Assembly: GCA_031841125.1 (NCBI GenBank)
Contig: CM063113.1
Location: 59,265,211 to 59,329,210 of the forward strand
DNA from: Acanthococcus lagerstroemiae
Lineage: Eukaryota > Arthropoda > Insecta > Hemiptera > Eriococcidae
Length of the DNA: 64,000 nt
Reading direction: 5' to 3'
The notes beneath the pieces are model-generated. The model worked only from the letters and a program-made list of their open reading frames with translations. It did not search any database and was not told the origin of the DNA. Numbering within the stretch: the first letter of the stretch is position 1; every line of letters starts with the position of its first letter. Below, piece by piece: positions 44,881 through 57,300 of the stretch. Made by a program: the position numbers and the translations under genes.

Positions 44881-46135
44881 ATCATTCACTCCCTTTCATG
44901 GATGTGTACACATGATGTATTTGCAAAGAATAAGAACAATTTTATCCCTTGTAATTGCGTTACTTTTTTCCCCTTTCAGCCCACTCCCTCTAAATCCCTT
45001 CCTCTCCTTTTATTTTTCCCCCATGAATTTTCAGTCACTTTGTCGGTTGCTAATACAAGTTTCTTAAAAACTTATGAGGCTGGGGAGGAAAATGATGAAA
45101 AGGGGAAAGGGTAGGATACGAGGTGCCAGTTTTGGGAAAACCGAAAGAAGTCAGAGAATGTAAGCAGACCTGAAGAAGTTGGGAAAAAGTCAGGGAATTG
45201 TAATAAAAATTTTATGATGTGAAAGTATTGTACAATTTTCTCTTGTCAGACTCAACTGAGCATTTTCCTTTTAATAATTTTTTGTTTGTTATGAAAAAGT
45301 TGAAAAATGAACTGGAAAAATCTGGAAAAGTCAGAATTTTGTTTTGGAAAAAACTAGCCATCCTGAGATATATCCAAGAGGTAACAGAGAGTTTTTCCTC
45401 CTATGAATTGAAAAGAAAATGCACGAGAAAAAAATGATCGCTGCCTCTTGGATATACTTTAGCCTTGTCTCTTTTTCCCCCGCCCCTTCCCTTCATTGAT
45501 TTCTTCAAAACGTCTGTATACAAAGGAATAGATCTTTTCATCGGTAGCAAGTGCTTTAGGTTGTTTTCCTCTTCGTCTACTCCCCTTACATCCCCTCCTG
45601 TGCTTTTACTGCCTCTTCACCATGAATTAAAAATTTTTTTATTTGTAAATACGAGTTTTTGAAAAATCTGTAAGGAGGAGGACGGAATGGGGTGAGAAGA
45701 GGTGGAAAGGCGAAGGTGTAAGGTATATTTAAGAAATAACAGTAAGTTTTTTCTCGTATGCATTGAAAAGAAAATGTGCGAAGGAAAGATGATTGCTACC
45801 TCAATACTCGTAACTTATCCTAATCTGCCCTTCTTCCACTCTTTCCCTTCGTGGATTTCTTCAAAACGCCTATTTACAAAGGAAAGAATCACTTTCATCA
45901 GTAGCAAGTACCTTAGGTGTTCTTTTTCCTTCTAGTCTCCTCCCCTTACATCCCCTGCTCTACTTGTACTGCCTTTCCGCCATAAATTTTTAAGTTTTTT
46001 AAAATTATTTTTTAATTTACTTATTTGTGAATATGAGTTTCTGAAAAATCTGTAAGGAGGGTTGGGCTGAGTGGGGTGGGAAGGGGCAAACATGTATTAG
46101 AGGTGACAGTGATTTTTTCTTTAGGCATATGGTTA
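44880..46135. repeat. Diverged tandem repeat, about three units of ~355 bases
   Basis: Segments at about 45380-45720 and 45735-46080 align with an offset near 355: TTGAAAAGAAAATG, then TTCTTCAAAACG, then AGTAGCAAGT or GGTAGCAAGT, then CTCCCCTTACATCCCCT, then GAAAAATCTGTAAGGAGG. A more diverged unit lies at about 44890-45090, and the start of another near 46095. No protein is conserved between units. Confidence 0.65.
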
Positions 46136-46354
46136 GAAATTCATAGGGTTGAGGGTAAATAGAAGAGGAGTTGGGGGAGTGATTAGTGGTCAAATGGTGA
46201 GGAAGAAAAAAATGAGCTACGTTCAGTAAATAGCAAGACCTATTTCAAGAAGAAGAAATTATGTCTTCATTATACATTTTGCAAATATGCATTTTTGAAA
46301 AACTTTGAGCGAGGAAAAGAGAAATGGTTCATTTACCTATCTTTCCAGCCTTTA

Positions 46355-46906
46355 TTTGTGAGGACTGCTGAGAAAACCGAGTCTAGGGTGAAACAGTTAA
46401 TTCTAAGATACAGCAACATAAAGAAAAAATTCAATTTTTATAGATTTTTCATTTTTGATGAAAATGCATTCTAGAGTATCTGAAGAACAAAATGCAATGA
46501 ATCGATGTCACATCCCACAAGAATACCTGATTAATTTATATGTCAATTGCGTAAAATTGCGGCAACTAATGTCTTCTTCTTCTTCTTCTTCTAGTGCCTT
46601 GCACTCCTAAGTGCGTCGGCGATCATCCGTCCCCCGGCTCCATCTTATCCATCAGTTCACCGGCCTCCGCTAGTCTAAAGATGGTCTCCGCATCGCCGAT
46701 GTCGAAACTTTAAAATGCTGTTTTCTTAAAAACTATATTTTTTTTCAATTTTGAATTTTGAACTGCTGTAACTTGATAGATTTTGCAGTTAAGAGACCGG
46801 GTGAGGTCCCATTCGATGTGCCGTGTAATTCTCTGTAAGAATCGGCTAGTAATTCAATGTTCATAATTTTCACCCTGAGCCCGGTTTTCTCAGCAGTCGT
46901 CACATT
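46355..46906. mobile_element. Inverted-repeat element containing a nested LINE tail
   Basis: TTTGTGAGGACTGCTGAGAA and following bases (to about 46394) are repeated inverted at about 46867-46906. The shared block GACTGCTGAGAAAACCG then G-rich AGGGTGAAA is clear. About 550 bases between ends, no transposase frame. The LINE tail at 46570-46704 appears inserted inside it. Confidence 0.65.
46575..46704 (-). mobile_element. 5'-truncated LINE 3' end with (GAA)n tail
   Basis: The minus strand encodes AETIFRLAEAGELMDKMEPG followed by D-G and a stop at 46624-46626, then a short GC-rich untranslated piece and a (GAA)6-type tail reaching 46575. ATGTC occurs at both edges (46570-46574 and 46700-46704), a possible target duplication. 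Such 3' stubs are usual for LINE insertions. The clade is not identified. Confidence 0.6.
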
Positions 46907-46909
46907 TCT

Positions 46910-48880
46910 GTGACGCATCTTCTTTATGAAATCAAATAAAATTAAAACTCACAAATACATGGATGAGTTTTTATACTTTACGGAATATTATATGGCAAAA
47001 AATGATGCAAGTTCTCGTGTGAGACTTTGAGGCCTCTAGATTACCTTTCAAAAATTTCTTTCAATTTATTTTGTTTAATTCTGTACAATGTTTTAATTTT
47101 ATCCGGAAGAACCCCAATTCTGAGATGGCACCTTTATACCGACGTTTTTTTTTAGAGATAGAATTTATAATATCGGTGGTAATTTTATAGTATTAATCAA
47201 AAAATCAGTCACTCGAACCGCGTTTGAAATTCGGCGGAAGTCGAGCTTCCCGTGAATGAAAGGGGACCACACGCAGGCTGAAATGAGCGAGAACTTTTTT
47301 TTTCAAACAGTCGTGTGCGAAAGTCGCTCGTGGTTCTCGCTCACACGTGCGAACGCTGAAGCGGAAAACATATTATTTGCTTTTTAATTTCGAAATATCA
47401 AGCGGAAAACGCTTCATTATGGTAGCCGCTTTGCCATTTGCAGCCGCACACTGATTTTAATATGTTTAATCAGGGTGGGGGGGGGGTTGAAGGATGAGAG
47501 GGTGAGGTAACGCCTTCGTCGAATCGGACGGCGGCCCACTGTACACATTCTCTCACTCGGTCAACGATAAACACGAACGTTTTTGGAAACGCTCAAAAAC
47601 ATAACCGGAACATATGTACGCGGAATGTATCCTTGGCGCGGGACGCGGGCGGGCGCGTTTTATTTGCAAAACGTTTTCCATTCGGAAAAGTCAGTCGGCA
47701 CAGTCTTGTTTCTTGCCCATTGTTCGCCTTAATTATGTGTCATTTTCCGGCAACACTATTGTTCACCGAATTCGCGACGACGGGAACGGTTGTAGCCCGC
47801 AAAATGAGGAACATTGATTTCACGCTCCGTCGAGTCGCAACTCCACGTCTGCACGCCTCGACTTCGCTCCACTCGGCACCAGTTTTTCTCTCCGAAACGC
47901 GCTATTCGCATTCATCGAAACATCGGATCGGCGAAAGCTCGCCGGAGCGCGACCGGATTTCGTCGCGCGAAAATTAAATCAAAACCGCGCCCCCCTCTCG
48001 GCGCCACATTACAGAGCAAATATCGCAGCATCCGGAGTCCGGGGTTAGGCAGGACGCCAATTCGGAACGGTATTTAAGCCGACTAATGCTCTTATATCTT
48101 TCGATGTACATAGAGTACTCGCTTTTTTTTTCTGTTCATCTCGAAAAGTTCCTCTCTGATCGCCTTCCTGTCTATCCAAGCGACTCGGGAAGTGGAGTTG
48201 GCGAAAGCTGACGTCTGATCTTTTTTTGCGGTGAATGTTGAGAATGAGATTTGCTCGATTCTGGTTTCCGTATTGGTTACGAAATAATAGAAAACGTGGT
48301 TTAAGAACACCAGTATAAATTGGAAATCAATTCTACACTATCGAAAGCTTTTTGAATACGTTCGTCGGGATATGAATTAGAGAGTTTCAGAGTTTTTCGT
48401 GAGAAATTCGTTCTGATAATGGGGCACAGCTGAATTTATGTGTCATTTCACGAGTGAAGGGCCCATTCTGTCGGTTCTAGTTTTCTAAGTGCTGCTGCCT
48501 CAGAATTAATGATTTTTGAATTCTAGTATGAAATAGTCAGTATTTTGTTTACCACATCGGAGTATCTGTTTCCATTGTCGAGATATGCCGTCATAATGTG
48601 CAAGTGTAAGGAGCCCATATTTCTGGTTACTTTTATTTGAAGTCGGTTTTTTTTTTTTTTTTTTTAAAAACACTTTTTGGGAGTTCAAACTTTAAGTCGG
48701 TTTTTCTTGGTTAATTTAAAAGTTACCGGGTTCCGAATATGAGCTTAAAATGATTGTAACTTTTTCTAGCGTATCGACGCCTTAGGTGCATAACCACGTT
48801 ACCCACAGCAATGAAATTTTATAAGAGAAACAAAAAACATTCACAGGCGCATATTATTCGCATGTGGAGTACGCGGTATT
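46910..48880. other. Intron sequence with a CpG-rich section
   Basis: About 47500-48080 is clearly richer in G+C and CpG than its surroundings and holds overlapping open frames on the plus strand that have no recognisable domain. A poly-T run is at about 48643-48664. No exon could be assigned. Confidence 0.4.
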
Positions 48881-49097
48881 CTCTTTTCTAACTTTTGCTC
48901 TCAACCCGAGCTCTGGAATCCGCCTTTTCGAGCATTATCTCAGAGACGTCGGGGAGGGTGTTAGGGCTGTCTTTGCCCTCTTCTCTTGCCGAAAAACCGG
49001 CGTAGGTCGAAATGTAGCGAGTTGCTACGTAGGCTCGAACCTGGGACCCCCGGATTCCGAGATCATGCAGCGTGCTATCCACTCGGCCAACCAGACA
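48881..49097 (-). mobile_element. tRNA-derived SINE, copy 1
   Basis: The minus strand starts with a tRNA-like head. It has a polymerase III A box TGGCCGAGTGG (49079-49089) and a B box GGTTCGAGCC (49032-49041), resembling a Leu/Ser-type tRNA with a long variable arm. A non-tRNA body follows with GACGTCTCTGAGATAATGC, then AAAGGCGGATTCCAG, and an A/G-rich end. It aligns along its length with 59903-60120 in the opposite orientation. Family knowledge: such SINEs are transcribed by RNA polymerase III and moved by a partner LINE. Confidence 0.82.
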
Positions 49098-52000
49098 TTG
49101 GTAATCTTATGAATAGGGCCCGGATTTTTAGCCGCTCAAAACTCAAAAAAAGTCATATTAAAAGTCTCTAACAAGACCTAAATAGTCCATGAAAAGTCCT
49201 TATAAACGTGAAATAATCTTTAAAAAATTAATATATGTAGTCTCAAAAAGTCCTTACGAGAAACTATGACTTCTCCTGGGAAGACTGAACCTAATTTTTA
49301 TATTTGTATGTATTCGTCTCAAACTGTGTACAACGTAACAATTTTGAATCAAAATACTTTGTTGCAACAAATAATAAGGTTGTATCACGATTTGAGAAAT
49401 AATTTTTTCAAGTAAACTGGATTTTTCAACTTTTTTTTTCGCAAAAATTGACAATGGAAAATTTTTTTGCAAAAAATTTAAAACTGAAAACTTTTTCTCA
49501 AAAAATTGAAAATTGAGAAAATAGTTTTAGAAGTTGAATTTCTGTCCGAAATATAGTTCCAAAAAATCTCTAAAAGTATCAATTTCAGGCGAAAAATATC
49601 ATTTTTAAGGGAACGTAGTCCAAGAAGGGCGGTATCAATGTTAGCTTATTAGTTTCAGAATTTTCTAATTCCTCCAGAAAACCTCAATAGACCGAATAGT
49701 CTAGGCTAGGGGGGGGGGGGTCCTGTCTAAAAATTGAAGCCTTGTTTATGAACAAAGTGATTTTAACTACATTTTTTTTCTAGACAATGGTGTAACTGTG
49801 AAGTACTTAGGGTACTAGAAACTGTAAAAATCTCATTTTTGAAAAAAATGTTGGTTCCGTGGTTGTGCATCTAAGCAGTCGAGACGAATCTGCAAACAGG
49901 GAAAATTTAAGTACTATCAGACAGGTTTAATTCAGTAAGGGTCTTGTGTATCAACTTAGCAAACTCGACACTTTGGATTTTATCTAGTATATGAATCTGA
50001 TCTTAAATCCATTTCGACCAAACAGGCCTTAGACACGTGAAATATCACAAGTAATGTCTCGAGTTAGTTGTAAATTGTGAAAATCATCCCTTGATAATTG
50101 ATTGAACTTGGAAAATGAAATTACAGATAGAAGTAATTTATAATTTAGGAACGTCGAAAGAAAATAAAGCAAAGCTTGACGAGGAATGAATGATCAGGAA
50201 AAAAATATATATATATGTAAATCCTTTTCGTATACTAAAATCTTCTGAGTTTAAATCTGAATCGTCAAAATTTGGAATATCAGCAAACTTATTTTTCTAA
50301 ATATTTGTGCGTGTATGTTTGAAAAATAACAGAAAGCTTGATAATATATTTCAAACCTAAAAAAGAAACTCATAAAATGTCTCAATTGTGTCAAACTAAT
50401 ACACTATAGAAGAAATTGTGAATTCCGATCTCAAAATTCAGAGTATATGATATTCAAACTTCAATCTGTAAACATATCAATTTTTCCTCTCAAACTTTTT
50501 CGAATATTAAAAACTGTTGTAACTTTAATTTTATTTGGCTAATTCTAATTTCCTTACTTGTAATTTTTTAATTTTTATAAATTCAAAGTTTTCGATATGT
50601 TTCTGGTGAATTTTTAATATTTTGGGTCAGTTTTTACTTTGGTAATTTGTGGAGTATCCTTACATTACAAGTACCTGCGAACTAGAAACTTACCATCCGT
50701 AATCCACCTCCTTACTAATATAATCTTACATCTGTAGGTCTTCCTCGTACAGCTAGGATTCATACTATAAGGCTTTCTTTATGCTCAGAAGTCACACCTA
50801 ACATTTCCCGAGTTTACAGTCTCTTAGCCTCACCTTATTACTACCAGAGCTCTCAATTTTGATTCATTTTATCGCAGCCGTAGTTCAGAATTTTCCCGGT
50901 TTGGAGATTCTAGTTCTCACAATTTTGAAAACTCAAACTCTAGAATCTCTTGAGCTTACAATTATCATGAACAGGGTCGAGCCGAGCGCATACCGAAGTG
51001 ACTTTTTTGCGCGTGGAAGAGGAGAATAGAAAGAATTAAAATCCTGATTCTTTTGACTGCAAATGCTAATTTTACCAGTCAAAAACCTGAGTTTCTATCT
51101 CACAATTTTCAGAACGTATGAAAGAAAGTCAATAATTTTCATACCTTGCTAGCTACAAATATCTAATTTAGCCAGTTAAGGTACAATTTTTCCAAATTTT
51201 CCAAGTGGGAAAGATGTTTGTAGGGATTCACCCCCTTTATTACGTGTCTGAACGGGACTTACAGTTGGCAGCACTAGGTTTCGCAATTTCCATTACCGAA
51301 GCTCACAAATTCCAGAAACATAACTTAGATTTCTTAATCATAATTTTCGTAGTTCACAAAATTTCCAGTGCGTGTACCATCGTAGGAATAAAACTCATGT
51401 CCTTGTACAGTAGAACGAAAAAATACTTCTTGGAAAAGTTGGAGCCTCCCTTCTCGAAAGACATTTTTCTGAAACTAGTGCGGTTAAATTTTTTTAATGT
51501 GGTTAATATTTACACTCTGGTATGAGGAGTGAAAGTGGAAGTTTGAGGAAATAATTCAGGGTTTTAAAATATTACCTCCTTCAAATTTTGATTTATTCTG
51601 TATGAGTGATTTAGCTTGATCCTCGCATCGTGAATGTACGTACTCCTTTCGGTTTATGGACTCTATTTTGTGTTTAATAATGTTGGTACTATGTTTGAAA
51701 ATAAAATTACATAAGAATTCAGACTCAAAAGCAGTTATTAGCAAATTTTCTTTGAATTTTACGCCCCGTGGACCAAAGTCAAGCAAGGCCTGTCGTGAAA
51801 TGCCTCCTACTTTTTTATTACGAAGTCGGACCGATTCGGGATAAACTAGGATCTTCAAGCTGCAAGGTCTAGTTTGTTTCTCTTCAAGTTAAATGATTTT
51901 CATTCCCTTCCCCCAAGGAGGTCCTATAAGGACTTCCAGTTTTAGAATTTCATTGAAGGAGGTATCAAACAAAATACAGAAATTGAGGTATTTTTGGTCG

Positions 52001-52760
52001 CTGATTTCTAGTATCGCAACAAATTTTTGATTCAACCCCAGTTTGGACCCAAAAAGTGAAATAATGTTATATCCAAAATGGTCAAAATCAACTTGATTTG
52101 AATTAATTGAGCAATGTGTCGGAATAATGGTTTTCTGGGCCTGTGATTTCGAATATTTCATCAGATTTCTAATTCTATCTGGGAATTGGTCCAATGTCAA
52201 AATTTTTCGCTCTACATGAGCAAAGTAGTCCAAATCAGTGTTGGATCAAAAATCTTATAATCGTTATCAACGATCTAAAATATCGCCATTTCAGTATACT
52301 TTGTTTGATATATTCCAATTTAAAACTGTTAAAGTTGGCAATATGTGTGGGCTCCCGGGAGAGGTTTTATTAGATATTGCTCTTTGAAGATCCTCGTTTG
52401 TTGGGTATCGATTCGACCTCGCAGTGATTATAATAAAAAACAAAGGAACACTTTCGATACTCCCTACATTTGCGATGAAAAATTAAGACAAATTGATAAG
52501 TGTCGCAAATTGGAAAATCGTTTGCTATTTAGACGGACAAACAGATAACTAGGTGAGCAAGTAAGTAGGCTCTTAGACAAACAGAAAGACTTGAGTAGTT
52601 CGAACGATCAGTAGTTTTTTTTTTAATTCTACTTTTTGACATGGACATGTCCCTCTAAGAACGTTACGATTTACGATTTCCTGTAGATTTTCTCGAATTA
52701 ATTTGCAGTTATTGCCTAGAGTTAGCGGACGTTAACATTCGTATGTTGACTGAATGCGTG
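49098..52760. other. Intron sequence without recognisable genes
   Basis: Very AT-rich with runs such as G11 near 49710. 49130-49260 contains the AGTCT/GAAAAG-type degenerate repeat. No coding segment recognised. Confidence 0.4.
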
Positions 52761-53099
52761 GAACGTGTTCCATAGCCATAAGACATATTCATGCACAGAT
52801 GTATCTGCACGCAGCGTAGATATTCATCATCAGTTTACTGATGATAATTTTATCTCTTCTTTTTTTTTTCTTTTTTTTTTTCCATTCTCGATAGCACGAA
52901 AATTAAGTTATAGTTGTGTCGATTCCACACGAATACATATTCCTTCGTCAACCACCACCAACAAGCAATACCTACTCTACTCCCTTAACTACATAACACA
53001 TCGTTCAACTCTGCAAATTATATCACCGCAACCACCTCATTCAGTACCTTCTCGTCGATAACATACCCCATCTTATCACCTTCATAACTCACAACAAGC

Positions 53100-53245
53100 T
53101 CTCACACCTTATTCAAGTACACTGTATCTATTACGTTTTAAATAATATGTAACTAACATTAACTAACATTAAGATGTACCGAGGCCATGGCGTTAAGTGT
53201 CTTGCTAAAGAATAATAATAATAATAATAAATAAAAAATAATGAG
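53100..53245 (+). mobile_element. Possible LINE 3' end with (AAT)n tail
   Basis: The phrase CCGAGGCCATGGCGTTAAG and CTTGCTAAAG is followed directly by (AAT)7, the layout of several insect LINE 3' ends. The 5' boundary is not visible and no coding domain was confirmed, so this could be a simple microsatellite. Confidence 0.35.
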
Positions 53246-54144
53246 TTTATGGAACGTTCTAGTTGCATTTTGCCAGGCAATTACTTTTTGAATTCGAGTT
53301 TATGTTTTCCGGTGCACACCTGAAGAAACCTAAATCTCAGAAATCTGAATCCAAAACCGAGCTCGAATTTCGCCTCGGATCCTAGCTCGATCTTCAAAAG
53401 CCCAAGTGTAGTCGAACCGTATATATACAAAACCTAGTTCTAAAAGAACCCGAACTCTGGAAACTGAAAAAGAAAGTACCCGAACTCGACCACAGTTACA
53501 CTGGATGAAGAACCGAACCAGCTCTCGATAAAAACCGATGGGGTTCGACATTCGTGGCTCATCTTGAAAGCGTTGATCACACGCTCCAATTCGAATGAAC
53601 AGAAACAGCGTCATGACAGATTTACGGCGTTTTGAGTATGCAATTTTCTTAACATTTCGAGTTAATTCGGATATTTGTGGAATATCCACGGCATTGCACT
53701 TATGCATTTATATTACCACTCCAGTCGTGTTGGTGCATTTGAATTGGGAGTACAACATACATTATTTTTTATTGTGTGGTATCTTGATTCGAATATTAGG
53801 GCAGACATAAAAACGTTTTTCTTCCCGACCGATCATCGGAAAATGTATTACGTATTTATACTATTTACTTCTTTTTTTATTTTCTATTACTGCTGCATAG
53901 GCCAGGGACACAGGTAAATGAGGACGATAGATGAAGGAGAGAAGATAAATGGCCGTTAGGAAATCGAGTATCTTATTGAGGGAGGACATGTCATTTTGAA
54001 GAATAGAGGAAGGGTAAGTGGAAGGCCTAGGGAATAACAATGGTGAGAAAAGAATGTACTTTCTTTTGGTAGCTTCAAGAATTGAAAAAAATGGGAGTAT
54101 GGATGCTGTAACTTGAAAAACTAGAAAAAGTCATTTACACTTAC
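53246..54144. other. Intron sequence, nothing recognised
   Basis: AT-rich; open frames here lack recognisable domains. Ends at the donor side of the Ig2 exon. Confidence 0.4.
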
Positions 54145-54348
54145 GGTTTATATTCAGTATGACCAGCCTGGAGGAAGCTTCCGCATCATTTGTGTTATTT
54201 GCTTTACACGTGAGCTGCGCGTTAAGATGCTCTCGAGATAGCTTAAGATCGTTCAGCTGGTTAACGGTTACGGTGGAAGACCTCTTCTGGTAGGTAGTGT
54301 CGAACAACTTGCTGCCGAGGTACCAAAACACATCGGGCTGTGGGCGAC
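54145..54348 (-). CDS. Sidestep-like Ig gene, exon encoding the C-terminal half of Ig2
   Basis: This 204-base exon lies between an acceptor ending TTGCAG and the donor GTAAGT, in phase 1 at both ends. It encodes about 68 residues. They begin G-R-P-Q-P-D-V-F-W-Y, the strand-C tryptophan region typical of Ig domains after a GRP turn. Further on is AQLTCKANNTNDAE with the strand-F cysteine, and the exon ends in a strand-G stretch. The first cysteine of the domain must sit on an upstream exon beyond the right edge; none was recognised between 54349 and 64000. In the mature protein this is extracellular. The exon is followed by an 11.3-kb intron full of repeats. The exact acceptor is inferred from splice consensus and homology, not from transcript data. 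Confidence 0.85.
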
Positions 54349-57300
54349 CTGCAATCACGTGAAATTAAAACGCACACGCTAATTAGTTTTCCTGTCAAGA
54401 GAGTATCTTCACTCACGAATGAGCTGCGCAATACATAAATTACAGTTTAATCAGCAAACGTGACTTATCCGTTTTCGAGCGAATTTTCAACGATTAGTAC
54501 ATATATATATTTTTAGAGTATTTCGTGTAACTGATTTAGCAAAAATTTAATTGGAAGAAAAGTTTCGATGAACGGGTATGCTAAACGGTACTGAAGTATG
54601 CGTGGTTATTGTATACATTTTTACCGAGCGATCGAATCAGCACGATGCGATACGGTGCGGTGGCTTGTCACCCTTTAAATATGTTTTCAGTTTCATCGGC
54701 ATCGTTTGAATCCGCAACTGGGAAATACACGCAGTCTGCGGTATTTTTGTGGCGAGATGCGGCGACGGGAAACGCGTGTTACTGTTCTACCGAGCTTATA
54801 TAAGTAATTTCTTATCGGCGATAGAAATGACCTAGTTCTCACGAGACTGCACGTATAGAAGATAAGAAAGGAATAAGTAAGGATGATGGTTGAGAGATCG
54901 TGGCAGTCTGGGAATAAAAAGGTGGAAGCACGTCGATAAATTGTATCTTACAGACTGTACACGGAGTGAAGGAAACAAGTAGAACCCAGGGATGAAGGAA
55001 AAAAATGGAAAAGTAAAAATGAAATGATCTGAAATGATCTGTCGCGGTATCGGCGGGTTCTCGTATAACCGTCGATGTGGGAAAATTGACTTTTTTGCTT
55101 GCGGCTGTGCGTCTGTATGTTCAATATTGGAAATATGCGGAAACGATGTGGCACTGCAAATGTTAGTGACTAGGCCACCTGAGGTACTCTCGGACCTGCA
55201 ACCCTTACTGCGGGAGTTTTTTCGCTTCGTCTTCTCTACGCGTTAGATAGCACCTATGGAAAATGGTGTTTCGTTCTGCCTTTGTTTCAGAAAGGACTGT
55301 TGTCAGTGGCTCCAAAGCCGAGGAGAGAGAGAGCGAGAGAGTACGAGCAGTTGCCCTCATTTGTAAATCTGAGGGGGGCACTAGTATCATTTCGCCCTAG
55401 TTTCAACAAAGGAAATTGTAAGAAGGAGAGCTAGCTTACATGAAACGATACTGGATAAATACGCAGGGCGCCGACTTTTTTTTTTTAAATTAAAGAAAGA
55501 ACAATTTCTTATTTTCTACGTAAAAACTGTACGACTGCAACTTTGAGTTAACTGAGCCTAAATTTAAGCCTATAATATATTATTAATGTGTGTTTCACAT
55601 GTCTGCGGTTTGCGCCCGTATAATGCGTTTTGGTTATAATCTTGACTATCTTAACCTTGAACGACTTCCGATTCCTCCCTTTAGTACTGATGTCAGATGC
55701 AACATCAATATCAGAGTTACACTTGTATTTCCTAACTTCTCTAAATATTTTCCGAGTCGATTACTCCAGTGGAAAGCTTACTTACCCATTCATTTCAAAC
55801 ACGCATGATTGTATCGTCTTAACGCGTTGTGGAATCTTCCACGAACCAAAAAAAATTTTGAACTTTATATTGGGATTATTTCAGTTGCGTTCTGATTATA
55901 GCATTAAATGATTTATTCGACTCCGCTTTTGACTCGTAGAATTCACATTTTACTCAAGAAGCCCTCAAATTTTCGTAACTCATTTGAAGGGTGATGGAGA
56001 AAATGAATGTACGATTTCAACACCATGGAAACTTTTGGTACTTTTTTCAATTTTTCAACGTTTTAAATTTGAAATTTAAGCTATCCTAAATTTTCATTAT
56101 TCAGTCAACTACCCATTGGGAATTAATTTTGTTACGAGTTTTTCACCCGCTTTATCTCCTGAATGTCAATTGACATCAAGCGGTTGAACGATTCGTGTAT
56201 AGATTACATTTGAAGTTAAAATTCCATTTTCAATTTCAACTAACTTTCCTCAAAAGTAAACAAAATATGCATCTAATACAAAAATTGAACCATTGTAGAT
56301 AAAATATCATTGTTCGTTGTAAAATGTTGAATTAGAGGTTCTAATTGGAGATGAAATAAATGATGTGTGCAATAACTACCAGAATCTGCGACCAAGATCC
56401 TTAATTTTGATACATTATTTTCTCGATTTTCGAGGTCGAGTCAGTTTTGCCCATCTGAAATAGTTTTTAAATTTCCTGTGAGGAGAAAGGGTAAACATTT
56501 CATCTTTTCACTACAACTTTGTACTCCAGTTGCCACAAGCTGTATAAAAATGTCTTCCGTAAAGAGAAATGTTTCCAATTAAAAAAAATTAAGATAATTG
56601 TAGTGCTTTACTTTTTGAGGGTCCAAATAAAACTTCACCGCAAAAACTGGAAGCAATGAAAGATGTCTGTGATCAGAAACCTCTATTTGGATGTTTTTTA
56701 TTCATTGTTTTCTCAGGTTCAGTAGCTTCTGTGTATAAAAAGACTTTTGGAATTTAAAAGAAAGAATAACTATAATTTTCAACGTAGAATTTAGGTTTCG
56801 TTTCCCTGAAAGCAAAATCTGATGGAATACTCGAACTAACTGACCAATTTTCTTCGCGAAGTCGGGATTTCTTCCTCCAAGGAGTAATGTTTAAATTTTG
56901 CGAGCGGAAATAGGACCTGATCAAAAACCTATGGCAATATTTGAAGTCAACCACCCGAAATTCAGTATCATGTTCGATTTTTGAAACCAAATCAGTTTCG
57001 TCAATTGGAAGAATAGAAGTTTCATTTTGTGGCCTACATCGGGGACTGATCAAACAACATCCGATAGGATGTTCAGTTCCAGCCCCTGTTTAGAACAGAA
57101 TGGATTTTTTCGCACTCCAAAAAATACAAATTTAGGATTTCAAGATCCTGTTCCTTTCTTTGCTACTTACATTAGATTGTTTAGAAAATTTGATTGTATT
57201 ACTCGGCTTCTCTAACTCTCACGTCCACCACTCATATTTTAGAAAAAGAAGGTCAGGCATAAGATATATGATCTGCTCCTATGGTTTCTTTTCGGTGCTT

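Larger units (their letters stand above)
2919..54348 (-). other. Sidestep-like Ig adhesion gene, internal portion (five exons, four introns)
   Basis: Five minus-strand exons share one reading frame and compatible phases (1/1, 1/0, 0/1, 1/0, 0/1), with AG acceptors and GTAAGT, GTACGT, GTAAGA, GTAAGT and GTAAGT donors. The conceptual product covers the end of Ig2, all of Ig3 and all of Ig4 of a Sidestep-type receptor. Family knowledge: Sidestep proteins are single-pass insect membrane proteins with several Ig domains and an FN3 domain, bind Beaten-path proteins, and act in axon guidance and synaptic matching. The start, the N-terminal Ig domains and the membrane-proximal part lie outside the window. 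Which paralogue (side, side-II to side-VIII) this is cannot be decided here. A hemicentin- or nephrin-like label would be a less specific alternative. Confidence 0.85.

Noticed and set aside
47633..47977. A 114-codon plus-strand frame in the CpG-rich region
   Set aside because: Three overlapping frames are open there because of composition; none shows a domain or splice logic.
48864..49112. An 82-codon plus-strand open frame
   Set aside because: It is antisense to a tRNA-derived SINE copy, and the matching SINE at 59903-60120 does not preserve it.
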